This document shows positions 1 to 7,029 of a stretch of DNA of 11,711 nucleotides, piece after piece (position 1 is the stretch's first letter; every line of letters starts with the position of its first letter). Below the pieces are notes generated by a model. It was not told the origin of the DNA. It saw nothing but the letters and a program-made list of their open reading frames with translations, and ran no database searches. The translations under genes and the position numbers were made by a program. The stretch is from an uncultured Fretibacterium sp. (GTDB lineage: Bacteria; Synergistota; Synergistia; Synergistales; Aminobacteriaceae): assembly GCA_937899395.1 (NCBI GenBank), contig CALBPU010000154.1:1-11711 (forward strand), given 5' to 3'.

Positions 1-540
1 GCTTCAGCTATCGCCGAAAAATGGGTCGAAGCTATGGATTACGCCGGTGAATACGCAGAACTTCTTGGCCGTGAGTCAGACACAAACTGCTGGGTTCGTT
101 CGCAGAATTATCACTCAGTCATTGATGAATATCCCGATTTCAAAATGGTAGCTCAACAAACAGCTAACTGGGATCAGGCTGAAGGATATTCAAAGACCGA
201 AGCTATTTTACAGGCTCACCCTGAAATTAAGGGAATTATTTGCGGAAACGACACAATGGCTTGCGGAGCTGCTCAGGCTTGCGTAGATGCTAACAGAAGC
301 GACATCAAGATTATCGGTCTTGACGGTTCAGACGACGCTGCTTCTTACATTGCGAAAGGCCAAATGGTCGGAACAGCTCTTCAGCAGATTGCAAGAATCA
401 CCGAAATCTCAATCGAACAGGCTGACGAATACATCAGAGAAGGCAAAAAGCCCGCTTCCGAAAAACAGCTTGTCCCTTGTATCGCAATCACAAAAGACAA
501 CGTGGCAAATCTTTCACAGTTCGTTTATACAGAGAAATAG
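1..540 (+). CDS. Sugar ABC transporter substrate-binding protein, C-terminal part (5' partial)
   Basis: This is the C-terminal 179 codons of a periplasmic or extracellular sugar-binding protein of the ribose/galactose-binding type (Peripla_BP_4 fold); the reading frame is open from base 1 and ends in TAG. Residues are numbered from the window start. The segment shows the RS..Y..VIDEYPDFK stretch (33-48), ANWDQAEGYSK (55-65), the hinge-lobe motif GIICGNDTMACGA (78-90) and IIGLDGSDDA (104-113), which matches the family's pattern of an aromatic Trp and polar Asn/Asp residues that clamp the sugar. About 45% of a usual 320-340 residue protein, including the signal peptide, lies outside the window, so I cannot tell whether it is a lipoprotein. 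It is the first visible gene of the operon and would deliver the sugar to the permease at 2779-3807. The ligand cannot be read from sequence; pentoses, tetritols and branched sugars are all possible in this family. Confidence 0.93.
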   Translation, partial: ASAIAEKWVEAMDYAGEYAELLGRESDTNCWVRSQNYHSVIDEYPDFKMVAQQTANWDQAEGYSKTEAILQAHPEIKGIICGNDTMACGAAQACVDANRSDIKIIGLDGSDDAASYIAKGQMVGTALQQIARITEISIEQADEYIREGKKPASEKQLVPCIAITKDNVANLSQFVYTEK

Positions 541-550
541 TTATTAATGA

Positions 551-575
551 GGGGGCTTTCAAAGCTCCCTTTTTT
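551..575 (+). terminator. Intra-operon hairpin terminator/attenuator after the binding-protein gene
   Basis: GGGGGCTT (551-558) pairs with AAGCTCCC (562-569), including one G-T wobble, around a TCA loop. It is followed at once by six T residues (570-575). This is a textbook intrinsic terminator shape lying 10 nt after the binding-protein stop codon and 40 nt before the next start. Since downstream genes run in the same direction with no clear new promoter, it probably acts as a partial terminator or as an mRNA 3'-end stabiliser, giving more binding protein than membrane components. Confidence 0.75.
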
Positions 576-597
576 CAAACATTGTCATAAAATTTCA

Positions 598-607
598 GAA
601 AGGAGAG
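598..607 (+). promoter_or_regulatory. Ribosome binding site that sets a TTG start for the DUF2291 gene
   Basis: GAAAGGAGAG sits ahead of the TTG at 616-618 with about 10 nt between GGAG and the start. No ATG or GTG lies in frame close by, and the in-frame ATG at 547 would run through the terminator hairpin. The TTG also makes the protein begin directly with Lys-rich residues and a membrane segment, as expected. Confidence 0.75.
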
Positions 608-615
608 AAATAATT

Positions 616-1200
616 TTGAAGGGAAAAATTATAGGTGTCATTATCATCATTGCTCTTGCAGTTTTTGTTGCAAAGTCGGCTATGGTAATCGACAAAGGAA
701 CTGAAGGTCAATATACGGGCGTTGTTGCATTCGATGCTCACGCAAGCTCAGGAAGCGACTGGGGAAAAATTTCCTCCGAAATAGCTTCAAAGGCCGCTGA
801 CATTAACGCTGTAGACCTCAAAGATTTAGGCAACGGAAAAGCGCTTAAAATTAAAGGAACCGTCAGTGAATATTCCTCAAAAGCTAACGGCAAACGCAAC
901 ACTATTAACGTAGTTCCTGAAAATTATTCGGGCAATATGAGTTTCACAATTCAGCTCGGAAGCATTTACACGGGAACCTCAGTCAGAGATGTTCAGACAG
1001 TTAAAGGATTCGGAGATTTCACAAATCAAACCGAATGGAGCCAATATGCTAAAGCCCTTAACACTCAAGTTGATAACGAAGTCGTTACTCCTTTAGCAAT
1101 TAATGACAGCATTAAAGGTAAAACTGTTGAAATTATCGGTGCTGCTACTTCATCAGGAAATACGGTAACCGTTACACCTGTTTCAATAGTAATCGAATAA
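616..1200 (+). CDS. DUF2291 family protein, sugar-ABC-transporter associated
   Basis: This 194-residue protein (TTG start) has a short basic N-terminus and one hydrophobic segment at about residues 4-19, followed by a polar extracytoplasmic domain; no lipobox cysteine is seen, so it is probably a membrane-anchored rather than lipid-anchored protein. Family marks are W49 followed by an acidic/Lys helix (W-x2-I-x3-I-x2-KA-x-D), the GKALKIKGTVSEY strand (74-86), GSIYTGTSVRDV (115-126), FGDFTNQTEW (132-141), and the closing GKTVEIIGAAT (168-178) and VTVTPVSI (184-191) strands. DUF2291 proteins are known mainly as neighbours of CUT2-type sugar ABC transporters, and their biochemical job is not settled to my knowledge. 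It lies between the terminator and the ATPase gene (16 nt gap), so it is probably made together with the transporter. A role as accessory factor at the outer face of the membrane is inference. Confidence 0.85.
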   Translation: MKGKIIGVIIIIALAVFVAKSAMVIDKGTEGQYTGVVAFDAHASSGSDWGKISSEIASKAADINAVDLKDLGNGKALKIKGTVSEYSSKANGKRNTINVVPENYSGNMSFTIQLGSIYTGTSVRDVQTVKGFGDFTNQTEWSQYAKALNTQVDNEVVTPLAINDSIKGKTVEIIGAATSSGNTVTVTPVSIVIE

Positions 1201-1216
1201 ACGGAGGGATTAATTT

Positions 1217-2758
1217 ATGTTTGATGATCCCAATGTTGTTTTACACTGTGAAAAAATCGACAAAATTTATCCCGGCACAAAAGCTCTTGATCAAGTCTCC
1301 TTCGATTTATTAAAAGCAAAAGTTAATGTTTTAATCGGAGAGAACGGCGCAGGAAAATCAACCCTCATGAAAATGATTGCCGGAATTGAACAGCCTTCAG
1401 CCGGTAAAATGTATATGGACGGCAAGGAAGTTTTTTTCAGGGACATTAGCGACGCTAAAGCAAAAGGCATCGGAATTATTCATCAGGAATTAAGCCTTTT
1501 CCCGAATTTAACAGTTTATCAAAACATTTACATGAACCATGAAAAAACTATCGGAGGACTTCTTGACGATAAAAAGCATATTGAGGGCGCGAAAAAAATT
1601 CTCAAACGTCTTGAACATGAAATTCCGCCTGATACTATGGTCGGAGATTTAAGAGTTGGGCAGCAGCAAATGGTCGAAATTGCCCGCAATCTTGTTGAAG
1701 ATGATTTAAGAGTTTTGATAATGGACGAGCCGACTTCATCACTTTCAGCCGCTGAAGTTAAAGTTTTGTTCAAAATCATGCGTGAACTTCTTGAGCAGGG
1801 AATTTCAATCGTATATATCTCTCACAGGCTTGAGGAAATCATGGAAATCGGAGATCATGTTACGATTTTGAGAGACGGAAAATATGTTGCCGATGCTGAT
1901 ATTAAGGACATAAAACTTGAATGGATAGTTGAAAATATGGTCGGGAAAAATACCCAGTATCATCGCTTTGAACGCAGTATCGACCTTGACAATGCCGAAA
2001 AAATTCTCGAAGTCAATCATCTTCATTTACCTAAAACCGGAGGAGGCTGGCTGCTTGATGATGTCAGCATGTACTTGAAGAAGGGTGAAGTTCTCGGAAT
2101 TTACGGATTATTAGGAGCAGGCAGAAGCGAATTGTTCGAGTGTTTAATGGGAATGCGTCCCGAACATTCAGGCGAAATAATTTACAAAGGCAAAAAAATT
2201 AAAGTCGGAACTATTGCGGATCAGCTTAATTCGGGATTTGCGATTGTTCCTGAAGACAGACAAAGGCAAGGTCTTGTTCAAAGTCTTGACATCTGCAAAA
2301 ATGCTTCTCTTGCTTCACTTGAAGATTTCACAAAATTCTGTTTAATGGATTACACCGCTGAAGGTAAGGCCGTTGACGAAGAGATTAAAGAACTTCACAT
2401 TAAAGTCGCTGATAAACATCTTCCAATTCTTTCGCTTTCAGGAGGAAATCAACAGAAGGTCGTAATAGCTAAAGGTCTCATGACTAAACCCGAAATTCTT
2501 TTGATGGACGAACCTTCAAGAGGTATAGACATCGGAGCTAAAACGGAAGTCTTTGAAATTATTCATGATTTCTCGGAACGAGGTTTATCAATCATCGTAA
2601 TTTCTTCGGAGTTAAAAGAGATTATGGCTATTGCTGACAGAATTTATGTGTTGTCTAACGGTAAATGCACTGCCGAATTAAGCGGTTCTGAGATAACTGA
2701 GGATAATTTGGTTCGTGCTTCATACGCAGGACTTGGAACGGGCAAAAATGCCGCTTAA
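1217..2758 (+). CDS. Sugar ABC transporter ATPase, CUT2 family, two nucleotide-binding domains
   Basis: This 513-residue protein has the usual length and layout of RbsA/MglA/XylG-type ATPases that power sugar uptake from the cytoplasmic face. Domain 1 has a Walker A GENGAGKST (41-49), Q-loop IHQELSLF (88-95), signature VGQQQMVEIARNL (147-159), Walker B VLIMDEPTSS (166-175) and H-loop SHR (202-204). Domain 2 has the degenerate Walker A typical of this family, GLLGAGRSEL (297-306, Arg in place of the Lys), signature LSGGNQQKVVIAKG (407-420), Walker B ILLMDEPSRGID (427-438), and ISSEL (462-466) where the switch His would be. Only domain 1 is therefore expected to hydrolyse ATP well. The ATG follows GGAGGG (1203-1208) by 8 nt. 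It pairs with the permease 20 nt downstream and the binding protein upstream. The sugar cannot be assigned from the ATPase. Confidence 0.97.
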   Translation: MFDDPNVVLHCEKIDKIYPGTKALDQVSFDLLKAKVNVLIGENGAGKSTLMKMIAGIEQPSAGKMYMDGKEVFFRDISDAKAKGIGIIHQELSLFPNLTVYQNIYMNHEKTIGGLLDDKKHIEGAKKILKRLEHEIPPDTMVGDLRVGQQQMVEIARNLVEDDLRVLIMDEPTSSLSAAEVKVLFKIMRELLEQGISIVYISHRLEEIMEIGDHVTILRDGKYVADADIKDIKLEWIVENMVGKNTQYHRFERSIDLDNAEKILEVNHLHLPKTGGGWLLDDVSMYLKKGEVLGIYGLLGAGRSELFECLMGMRPEHSGEIIYKGKKIKVGTIADQLNSGFAIVPEDRQRQGLVQSLDICKNASLASLEDFTKFCLMDYTAEGKAVDEEIKELHIKVADKHLPILSLSGGNQQKVVIAKGLMTKPEILLMDEPSRGIDIGAKTEVFEIIHDFSERGLSIIVISSELKEIMAIADRIYVLSNGKCTAELSGSEITEDNLVRASYAGLGTGKNAA

Positions 2759-2778
2759 AAATTTTTCGAGGTGAAAAA

Positions 2779-3807
2779 ATGAAAAAGGATAATAATCAAC
2801 TTATAATGACCTTGTTAAAAGGTCGAACATTCATCGTATTAATATTGCTTGTAATTTTCTTCAGCTTTGCTTCTTCATCGTTCCTTTCAGTAAATACTTT
2901 AACAATGGTTGCAAAGCATGTTGCTTTATACGGTATTCTTGCTTTAGGAATGACGTTCGTAATTATTACGGGTGGAATTGATTTATCAGTAGGTTCTGTC
3001 GTAGGACTTGTCGGAATGTTGGCAGGCGGTTTAATTCAAGAGGGTTTGACAATCGGAGGCAAGACAATTTATTTCACGGTTCCTGCAATCATAGTTTTAA
3101 TGCTTTGCATGGGTTGTTTGATAGGGCTTGTAAACGGATTAATAATCACGAAATTGAACGTCGCAGCATTCATTACGACTTTAGGAACGATGTATATTTG
3201 CAGAGGACTTGCGAATTTACGTTCGGGCGGAGCTACTTTCCCGAATATCGGAGGTTTTGCAGGTCTCGGAAACGTCGGTTTGAAATATCTCGGTGCTAAC
3301 TGGTTCGGTATTCCTGCGGGAGTTTATATTTTCGCGGCACTCTCAATCTTAGCAGCTCTCCTTCTCAACAGAACTCCTACAGGCTGGCACTTTCTCGCAG
3401 TAGGAGGCAACGAAAAATCCGCAAAACTTTCAGGAATTAAAGCTGACCAAGTAAAAATTATGGCTTATATAATTTCAGGCTTCTGTGCAGCATGGATAGG
3501 TTTGATTAACACGGCTCAATTATCAGCAGCTCATCCGGCTTCAGGAGATGGCTGGGAAATGAACGCTATTGCCGCAACAGTTTTGGGAGGAACTTCAATG
3601 TCAGGAGGTTCAGGAACAATAATCGGAACAATCGTAGGAGCTTTCGTAATCGGAGTTATCAATGACGGAATGACGATGTGCGGAGTTTCTGAATTTTGGC
3701 AGAAAATTATTCGTGGTGCCGTAATCATTTTAGCAGTTGTAATTGACCAGACACAAAGGAATTTACAGGCAAAAATGGCTTTACAGGCTCGTAACGAATC
3801 CAAGTAA
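2779..3807 (+). CDS. Sugar ABC transporter permease, CUT2 family (RbsC/XylH-like)
   Basis: This 342-residue integral membrane protein should form the homodimeric channel of the importer. Hydrophobic segments run through most of the chain (roughly 15-37, 48-64, 71-86, 100-123, 126-143, 180-197, 225-247, 262-297, 310-324). Family motifs are GGIDLSVGSVVGL (65-77), NG..IT...NVAAFITTLGTMYICRG (core 127-143), the cytoplasmic loop that meets the ATPase, PTGWHFLAVGGNEKSAKLSG (200-219), and WEMNAIAATVLGGTSMSGG (259-277) followed by GTIIGTIVGA (279-288). The start ATG follows GAGGTG (2768-2773) by 5 nt. It is full-length and unremarkable for the family; the surrounding isomerase, kinase and transketolase genes suggest an aldose as cargo. 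Confidence 0.97.
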   Translation: MKKDNNQLIMTLLKGRTFIVLILLVIFFSFASSSFLSVNTLTMVAKHVALYGILALGMTFVIITGGIDLSVGSVVGLVGMLAGGLIQEGLTIGGKTIYFTVPAIIVLMLCMGCLIGLVNGLIITKLNVAAFITTLGTMYICRGLANLRSGGATFPNIGGFAGLGNVGLKYLGANWFGIPAGVYIFAALSILAALLLNRTPTGWHFLAVGGNEKSAKLSGIKADQVKIMAYIISGFCAAWIGLINTAQLSAAHPASGDGWEMNAIAATVLGGTSMSGGSGTIIGTIVGAFVIGVINDGMTMCGVSEFWQKIIRGAVIILAVVIDQTQRNLQAKMALQARNESK

Positions 3808-3828
3808 GATTATATTAGGGGGTAAATA

Positions 3829-5253
3829 ATGAGCGCAAAAATTAAAATCGGTTTCGCTCCGACAAGACGTGCAATCTTCAGCGCACCTGCCGCAGTTGAA
3901 TACAGAAAATTAACAGCAGAACGTCTGAAGGAATTAAAAATTGATTTCGTTGATATTGATGACGTAAACGAAGAAGGACTTTTATATGATGATGCAGGGC
4001 TTGAAAAAATCATAGCGAAGTTCAAGGCTGAAAAAGTTGCAGGGCTTTTCATTCCTCACGCTAATTTCGGAACTGAATACGAATGTGCAAGGCTTGCTAA
4101 AGAATTGAACGTCCCTGTTTTATTATGGGGGCCTCGTGATGAAAGACCCAGCCCTGACGGAATGAGATTGCGTGATAGCCAGTGCGGATTATTTGCGACA
4201 GGAAAAGTTTTGAGACGCTTCAGAGTTCCTTTCACATACATGAATAACTGCAACTTAACTGACCCCGAATTTGAAAGAGGCTTGAGAGATTTTATAGCTG
4301 TTTGCAATGTTGTAAAAGTTTTCAGACACACGAGAATTTTACAGATTGGCCCGCGTCCTTTTGATTTCTGGAGTACTATGTGCAACGAAGGCGAATTGCT
4401 TGAGAAATTCAACATTCAGCTTTCACCAATTCCGTTGCCTGAACTTTATCAGGAAATGCGCAAATGGAAAGAAGAGAAAAACGAAGTCGCAAAAGTCGTG
4501 AGCTATTGCAAAGAAAACATGTTCTGCAAAATTGAGGATAAATCGCTTGAAGATGTTGCAACATTGAAAGTTGCCATGAAAAGTTTAGCCGAAAAATACG
4601 GTTGTAACGCAATCGCTATTCAATGTTGGAATGCCTTGCAGGACGAAATTAACATTATGCCCTGTGCAGCAAACAGCCTCTTAAACGAAGAAGGAATACC
4701 TGTTGTATGTGAAACGGATATTCACGGGACAATCTCTCAGTTAATCGCCGAAGCAGCTTCAATGAATGAACGCCGTGTAATGTTCTCCGACTGGACAGTC
4801 AGACACCCTGATAATGAAAACGGAGAATTGTTACAGCATTGCGGGCCATGGCCGATTTCGGTAGCAAAAGAAAAGCCTTCAATCTGTGTTCCTGTTGCAT
4901 TCCCTCAAAACGGAGCAGTAAGTGCTGAAGCGAAACATGGTTTAATGAGCCTTGTTCGTTTTGACGGAGACGGAGGAGAATATTCGATATTGCTCGGCCA
5001 TGCTAAAGGAATTGACGGGCCATTCACACGAGGAACTTATGTTTGGATTGAGGTTAATAATCTTAAACGTCTCGAAGCAAAAGTTGTAGAAGGTCCTTAT
5101 ATTCATCATGTCGCAGCAATTCACGGAGATATTGTTCCTATAGTTTATGAGGCTTGCAAATATATCGGTGTAAAACCCGATTTATACGATCCCATTGAAG
5201 AAAAAGTGAAAGCTTATCTTCATGGAGAAGATGTTGTTTTTGATGAGGTGTAA
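3829..5253 (+). CDS. L-fucose/L-arabinose isomerase family protein (aldose-ketose isomerase)
   Basis: This 474-residue cytoplasmic protein looks like the shorter FucI-type isomerases (COG2407 group), which interconvert an aldose and a ketose with a divalent metal, usually manganese. Likely metal and catalytic residues lie in VVCETDIHGT (292-301: E295, D297), VMFSDW (317-322: D321), the LLQHCGPW segment (334-341: H337) and YIHHVAAIHGD (424-434: H426/H427); assignment follows the E/D/H triad of E. coli FucI and is by eye. N-terminal strands (IKIGFAPTRR, GLFIPHANFG, PVLLWGPRDERP) are typical of the Rossmann-like substrate-binding part. The ATG follows AGGGGG (3817-3822). It lies just after the transporter and 2 nt before the transketolase, so it probably performs the first intracellular step, turning the imported aldose into a ketose for the kinase. 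FucI relatives accept L-fucose, D-arabinose, L-arabinose and other sugars, so the substrate is open; D-apiose is a contextual candidate. Confidence 0.88.
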   Translation: MSAKIKIGFAPTRRAIFSAPAAVEYRKLTAERLKELKIDFVDIDDVNEEGLLYDDAGLEKIIAKFKAEKVAGLFIPHANFGTEYECARLAKELNVPVLLWGPRDERPSPDGMRLRDSQCGLFATGKVLRRFRVPFTYMNNCNLTDPEFERGLRDFIAVCNVVKVFRHTRILQIGPRPFDFWSTMCNEGELLEKFNIQLSPIPLPELYQEMRKWKEEKNEVAKVVSYCKENMFCKIEDKSLEDVATLKVAMKSLAEKYGCNAIAIQCWNALQDEINIMPCAANSLLNEEGIPVVCETDIHGTISQLIAEAASMNERRVMFSDWTVRHPDNENGELLQHCGPWPISVAKEKPSICVPVAFPQNGAVSAEAKHGLMSLVRFDGDGGEYSILLGHAKGIDGPFTRGTYVWIEVNNLKRLEAKVVEGPYIHHVAAIHGDIVPIVYEACKYIGVKPDLYDPIEEKVKAYLHGEDVVFDEV

Positions 5254-5255
5254 AA

Positions 5256-6101
5256 ATGAGAAAGTTAAAGAACATTAAAGAATTAGAAATCAAAGCGTTC
5301 GATATGCGCCGTGATGCTCTTGATATTATCATGGCCGGCGGCGGAGGACATATCGGAGGAGACATGAGCGAGGCTGAAATTCTGCTTACTCTTTACGAGA
5401 AAATGAATGTCTCTCCTGAAACTCAGGACAGCCCCGACAGAGACAGATTTGTTTTAAGCAAGGGACATTGTGTCGAAACTCTTTATGCTGTTTTATCCTA
5501 CGAAGGTTTCATGAATCTTGAAGAGGTCAAAGCGAAGTTCTCAAAATTCGGCTCTGAATACATCGGCCACCCTCATAACACTTTACCCGGAATTGAAATG
5601 AACTCAGGTTCACTTGGTCATGGACTTTCAGTTTGTGTTGGAATGGCTCTAGCGGGAAAAATGGACAAGAAAAATTACCGTGTTTACACGTTAATGGGCG
5701 ATGGTGAACTTGCGGAAGGTTCAGTTTGGGAAGGTGCTGCAGCAGCAGGACATTACAGGCTTGATAATTTATGTGCGTTTGTTGACCATAATCACCTTCA
5801 AATTTCAGGAAACGTTGACGAAGTTTTATCACCCGGAAATCTTAACATGCGTTTTGAAGCTTCAAACTGGAACGTCATTAACATTAACGGCAATGAAATT
5901 GAAGAAATTAATTACGCTCTTGATGTTGCAGAAAGAACTAAGGGCAAGCCGACTGTAATTATCGCTGAAACTCTCAAGGGAAAAGCCTCGCCTTTAATTG
6001 AAAATAAAGCATCGTGGCATCATAAGTTCCCTTCACCTGAAGAATACACAAAAATTGCCGCTGATATTGAAGCTTATAAGGAGGGATTAATCAATGGCTA
6101 A
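5256..6101 (+). CDS. Transketolase, N-terminal (thiamin diphosphate-binding) subunit
   Basis: This 281-residue protein is the first half of a split transketolase, which moves a two-carbon ketol unit from a ketose donor to an aldose acceptor using thiamin diphosphate and a divalent ion. The cofactor motif begins GDGE (148-151) and ends DHN (177-179), with E154/W158 between, as in the GDG-x(25-30)-N rule. Active-site histidines seen by alignment to classical enzymes are H32 (GGGGHIGGD), H71 (LSKGHC), H105 (GHPH), H122 (SGSLGHG) and H255/H256 (WHHKFP). GHIGG replaces the more usual GHPGG, and SKGHC the usual SKGHG/A. The ATG follows GAGGTG (5245-5250), which lies inside the end of the isomerase gene. 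Its last 8 bases overlap the second-half gene, as for two subunits made in equal amounts. Context suggests a dedicated catabolic enzyme rather than the housekeeping pentose-phosphate transketolase. Confidence 0.93.
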   Translation: MRKLKNIKELEIKAFDMRRDALDIIMAGGGGHIGGDMSEAEILLTLYEKMNVSPETQDSPDRDRFVLSKGHCVETLYAVLSYEGFMNLEEVKAKFSKFGSEYIGHPHNTLPGIEMNSGSLGHGLSVCVGMALAGKMDKKNYRVYTLMGDGELAEGSVWEGAAAAGHYRLDNLCAFVDHNHLQISGNVDEVLSPGNLNMRFEASNWNVININGNEIEEINYALDVAERTKGKPTVIIAETLKGKASPLIENKASWHHKFPSPEEYTKIAADIEAYKEGLING

Positions 6102-7029
6102 TAAAATTGCTAACCGTGCTGTAATGTGTGAGGTTCTTAAAGAGGCTGCCTCAAAAGATAAAAGCGTCGTAGTTTTGTGCAGTGATTCAAGAGGCTCTGC
6201 TTCATTATCATCATTTGCCGATACATATCCCGAACAATTTGTCGAAGTCGGAATAGCTGAACAAAATCTCGTAAGTATTGCCGCAGGTCTTGCTTCTTGC
6301 GGGAAAAAATCTTTTGCCGTTTCACCTGCTTCATTTATTTCAACACGAAGCTATGAACAGTGCAAAGTTGATTGTGCATACTCTGACACAAACGTTAAAT
6401 TAATCGGAATTTCGGGCGGTGTAAGCTACGGTGCTTTAGGAATGACCCACCATTCTGCTCAAGATATTGCGGCCATGTCAGCCATTCCGAACATGAGAGT
6501 TTATTTACCTTCAGACAGATTTCAGACCCGATGTGTATTTGAGGAATTATTGAAGGATAACAAGACTGCTTATGTAAGACTTGGGAGAAATCCTGTTGAA
6601 GATGTTTATTCTGAAGGTAATGTTCCTTTTGAGATGAATAAAGCTACGGTTTTGGCTGAAGGCTCTGACGTTTTAATAGTTGCCTGCGGTGAACTTGTAA
6701 AGCCATCGAAAGATGCAGGAGAATTGTTAAAGGCTAAAGGAATTTCGGCCGGAGTTCTCGATATGTATTGCGTGAAACCTTTAGACACTGAAACGCTGTT
6801 AAAGGCTGCTGAAGGTAAAAAACTTGTTGTAACAGTTGAGGAACATTCGCCTTTCGGAGGATTGGGAAGCGTTGTTGCACAGGTTATAAGCGCAAATTCT
6901 CCGAGAAAAGTTATAAATCTTTCATTACCTGATGAACCTGTAATAACTGGAAAATCTCAGGAAGTTTTTGCCCACTACGGAATGAATGCTGAGGGCATTG
7001 CGAAAAAAGTTTGTGAAATTTTAGGCTAA
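6094..7029 (+). CDS. Transketolase, C-terminal (pyrimidine-binding) subunit
   Basis: This 311-residue partner of the preceding protein carries the pyrimidine-binding domain (about 5-170) and the C-terminal transketolase domain (about 180-305). The catalytic glutamate that activates thiamin is E56 in VGIAEQNLVSIAAGL (52-66). R8 (NRAV) and R163 (RLGRNP) lie at positions that in classical enzymes help bind the substrate phosphate, and H119 lies in GMTHHSAQD (116-124), equivalent to the THQ histidine. The loop before it reads YGALGMTHH, whereas classical enzymes have GEDGxTHQ, so the acidic residue that reads the hydroxyl next to the acceptor aldehyde is replaced by L115. DSRGSAS (31-37) also replaces the common DADL-x-S. 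The ATG follows AAGGAGGG (6078-6085) within the first-half gene. The changes suggest a sugar other than the standard pentose phosphates; this is inference. Confidence 0.93.
   Translation: MANKIANRAVMCEVLKEAASKDKSVVVLCSDSRGSASLSSFADTYPEQFVEVGIAEQNLVSIAAGLASCGKKSFAVSPASFISTRSYEQCKVDCAYSDTNVKLIGISGGVSYGALGMTHHSAQDIAAMSAIPNMRVYLPSDRFQTRCVFEELLKDNKTAYVRLGRNPVEDVYSEGNVPFEMNKATVLAEGSDVLIVACGELVKPSKDAGELLKAKGISAGVLDMYCVKPLDTETLLKAAEGKKLVVTVEEHSPFGGLGSVVAQVISANSPRKVINLSLPDEPVITGKSQEVFAHYGMNAEGIAKKVCEILG

Noticed and set aside
547..615. ATG at 547 as start of the DUF2291 gene
   Set aside because: It would translate through the hairpin terminator and add a 23-residue basic stretch before the membrane segment; it has no good ribosome binding site, while TTG at 616 has one.
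4056..4415. Minus-strand open frame of 119 codons inside the isomerase gene
   Set aside because: It lies wholly within a strongly supported gene, has no recognisable motif and reads as a codon-bias shadow.
5256..7029. Sulfoquinovose breakdown by the sulfo-transketolase route
   Set aside because: That route, as I recall it, works on unphosphorylated sulfo-sugars and has a sulfoacetaldehyde or sulfolactaldehyde oxidoreductase and a sulfonate exporter; here there are two kinases and no oxidoreductase or exporter in view.
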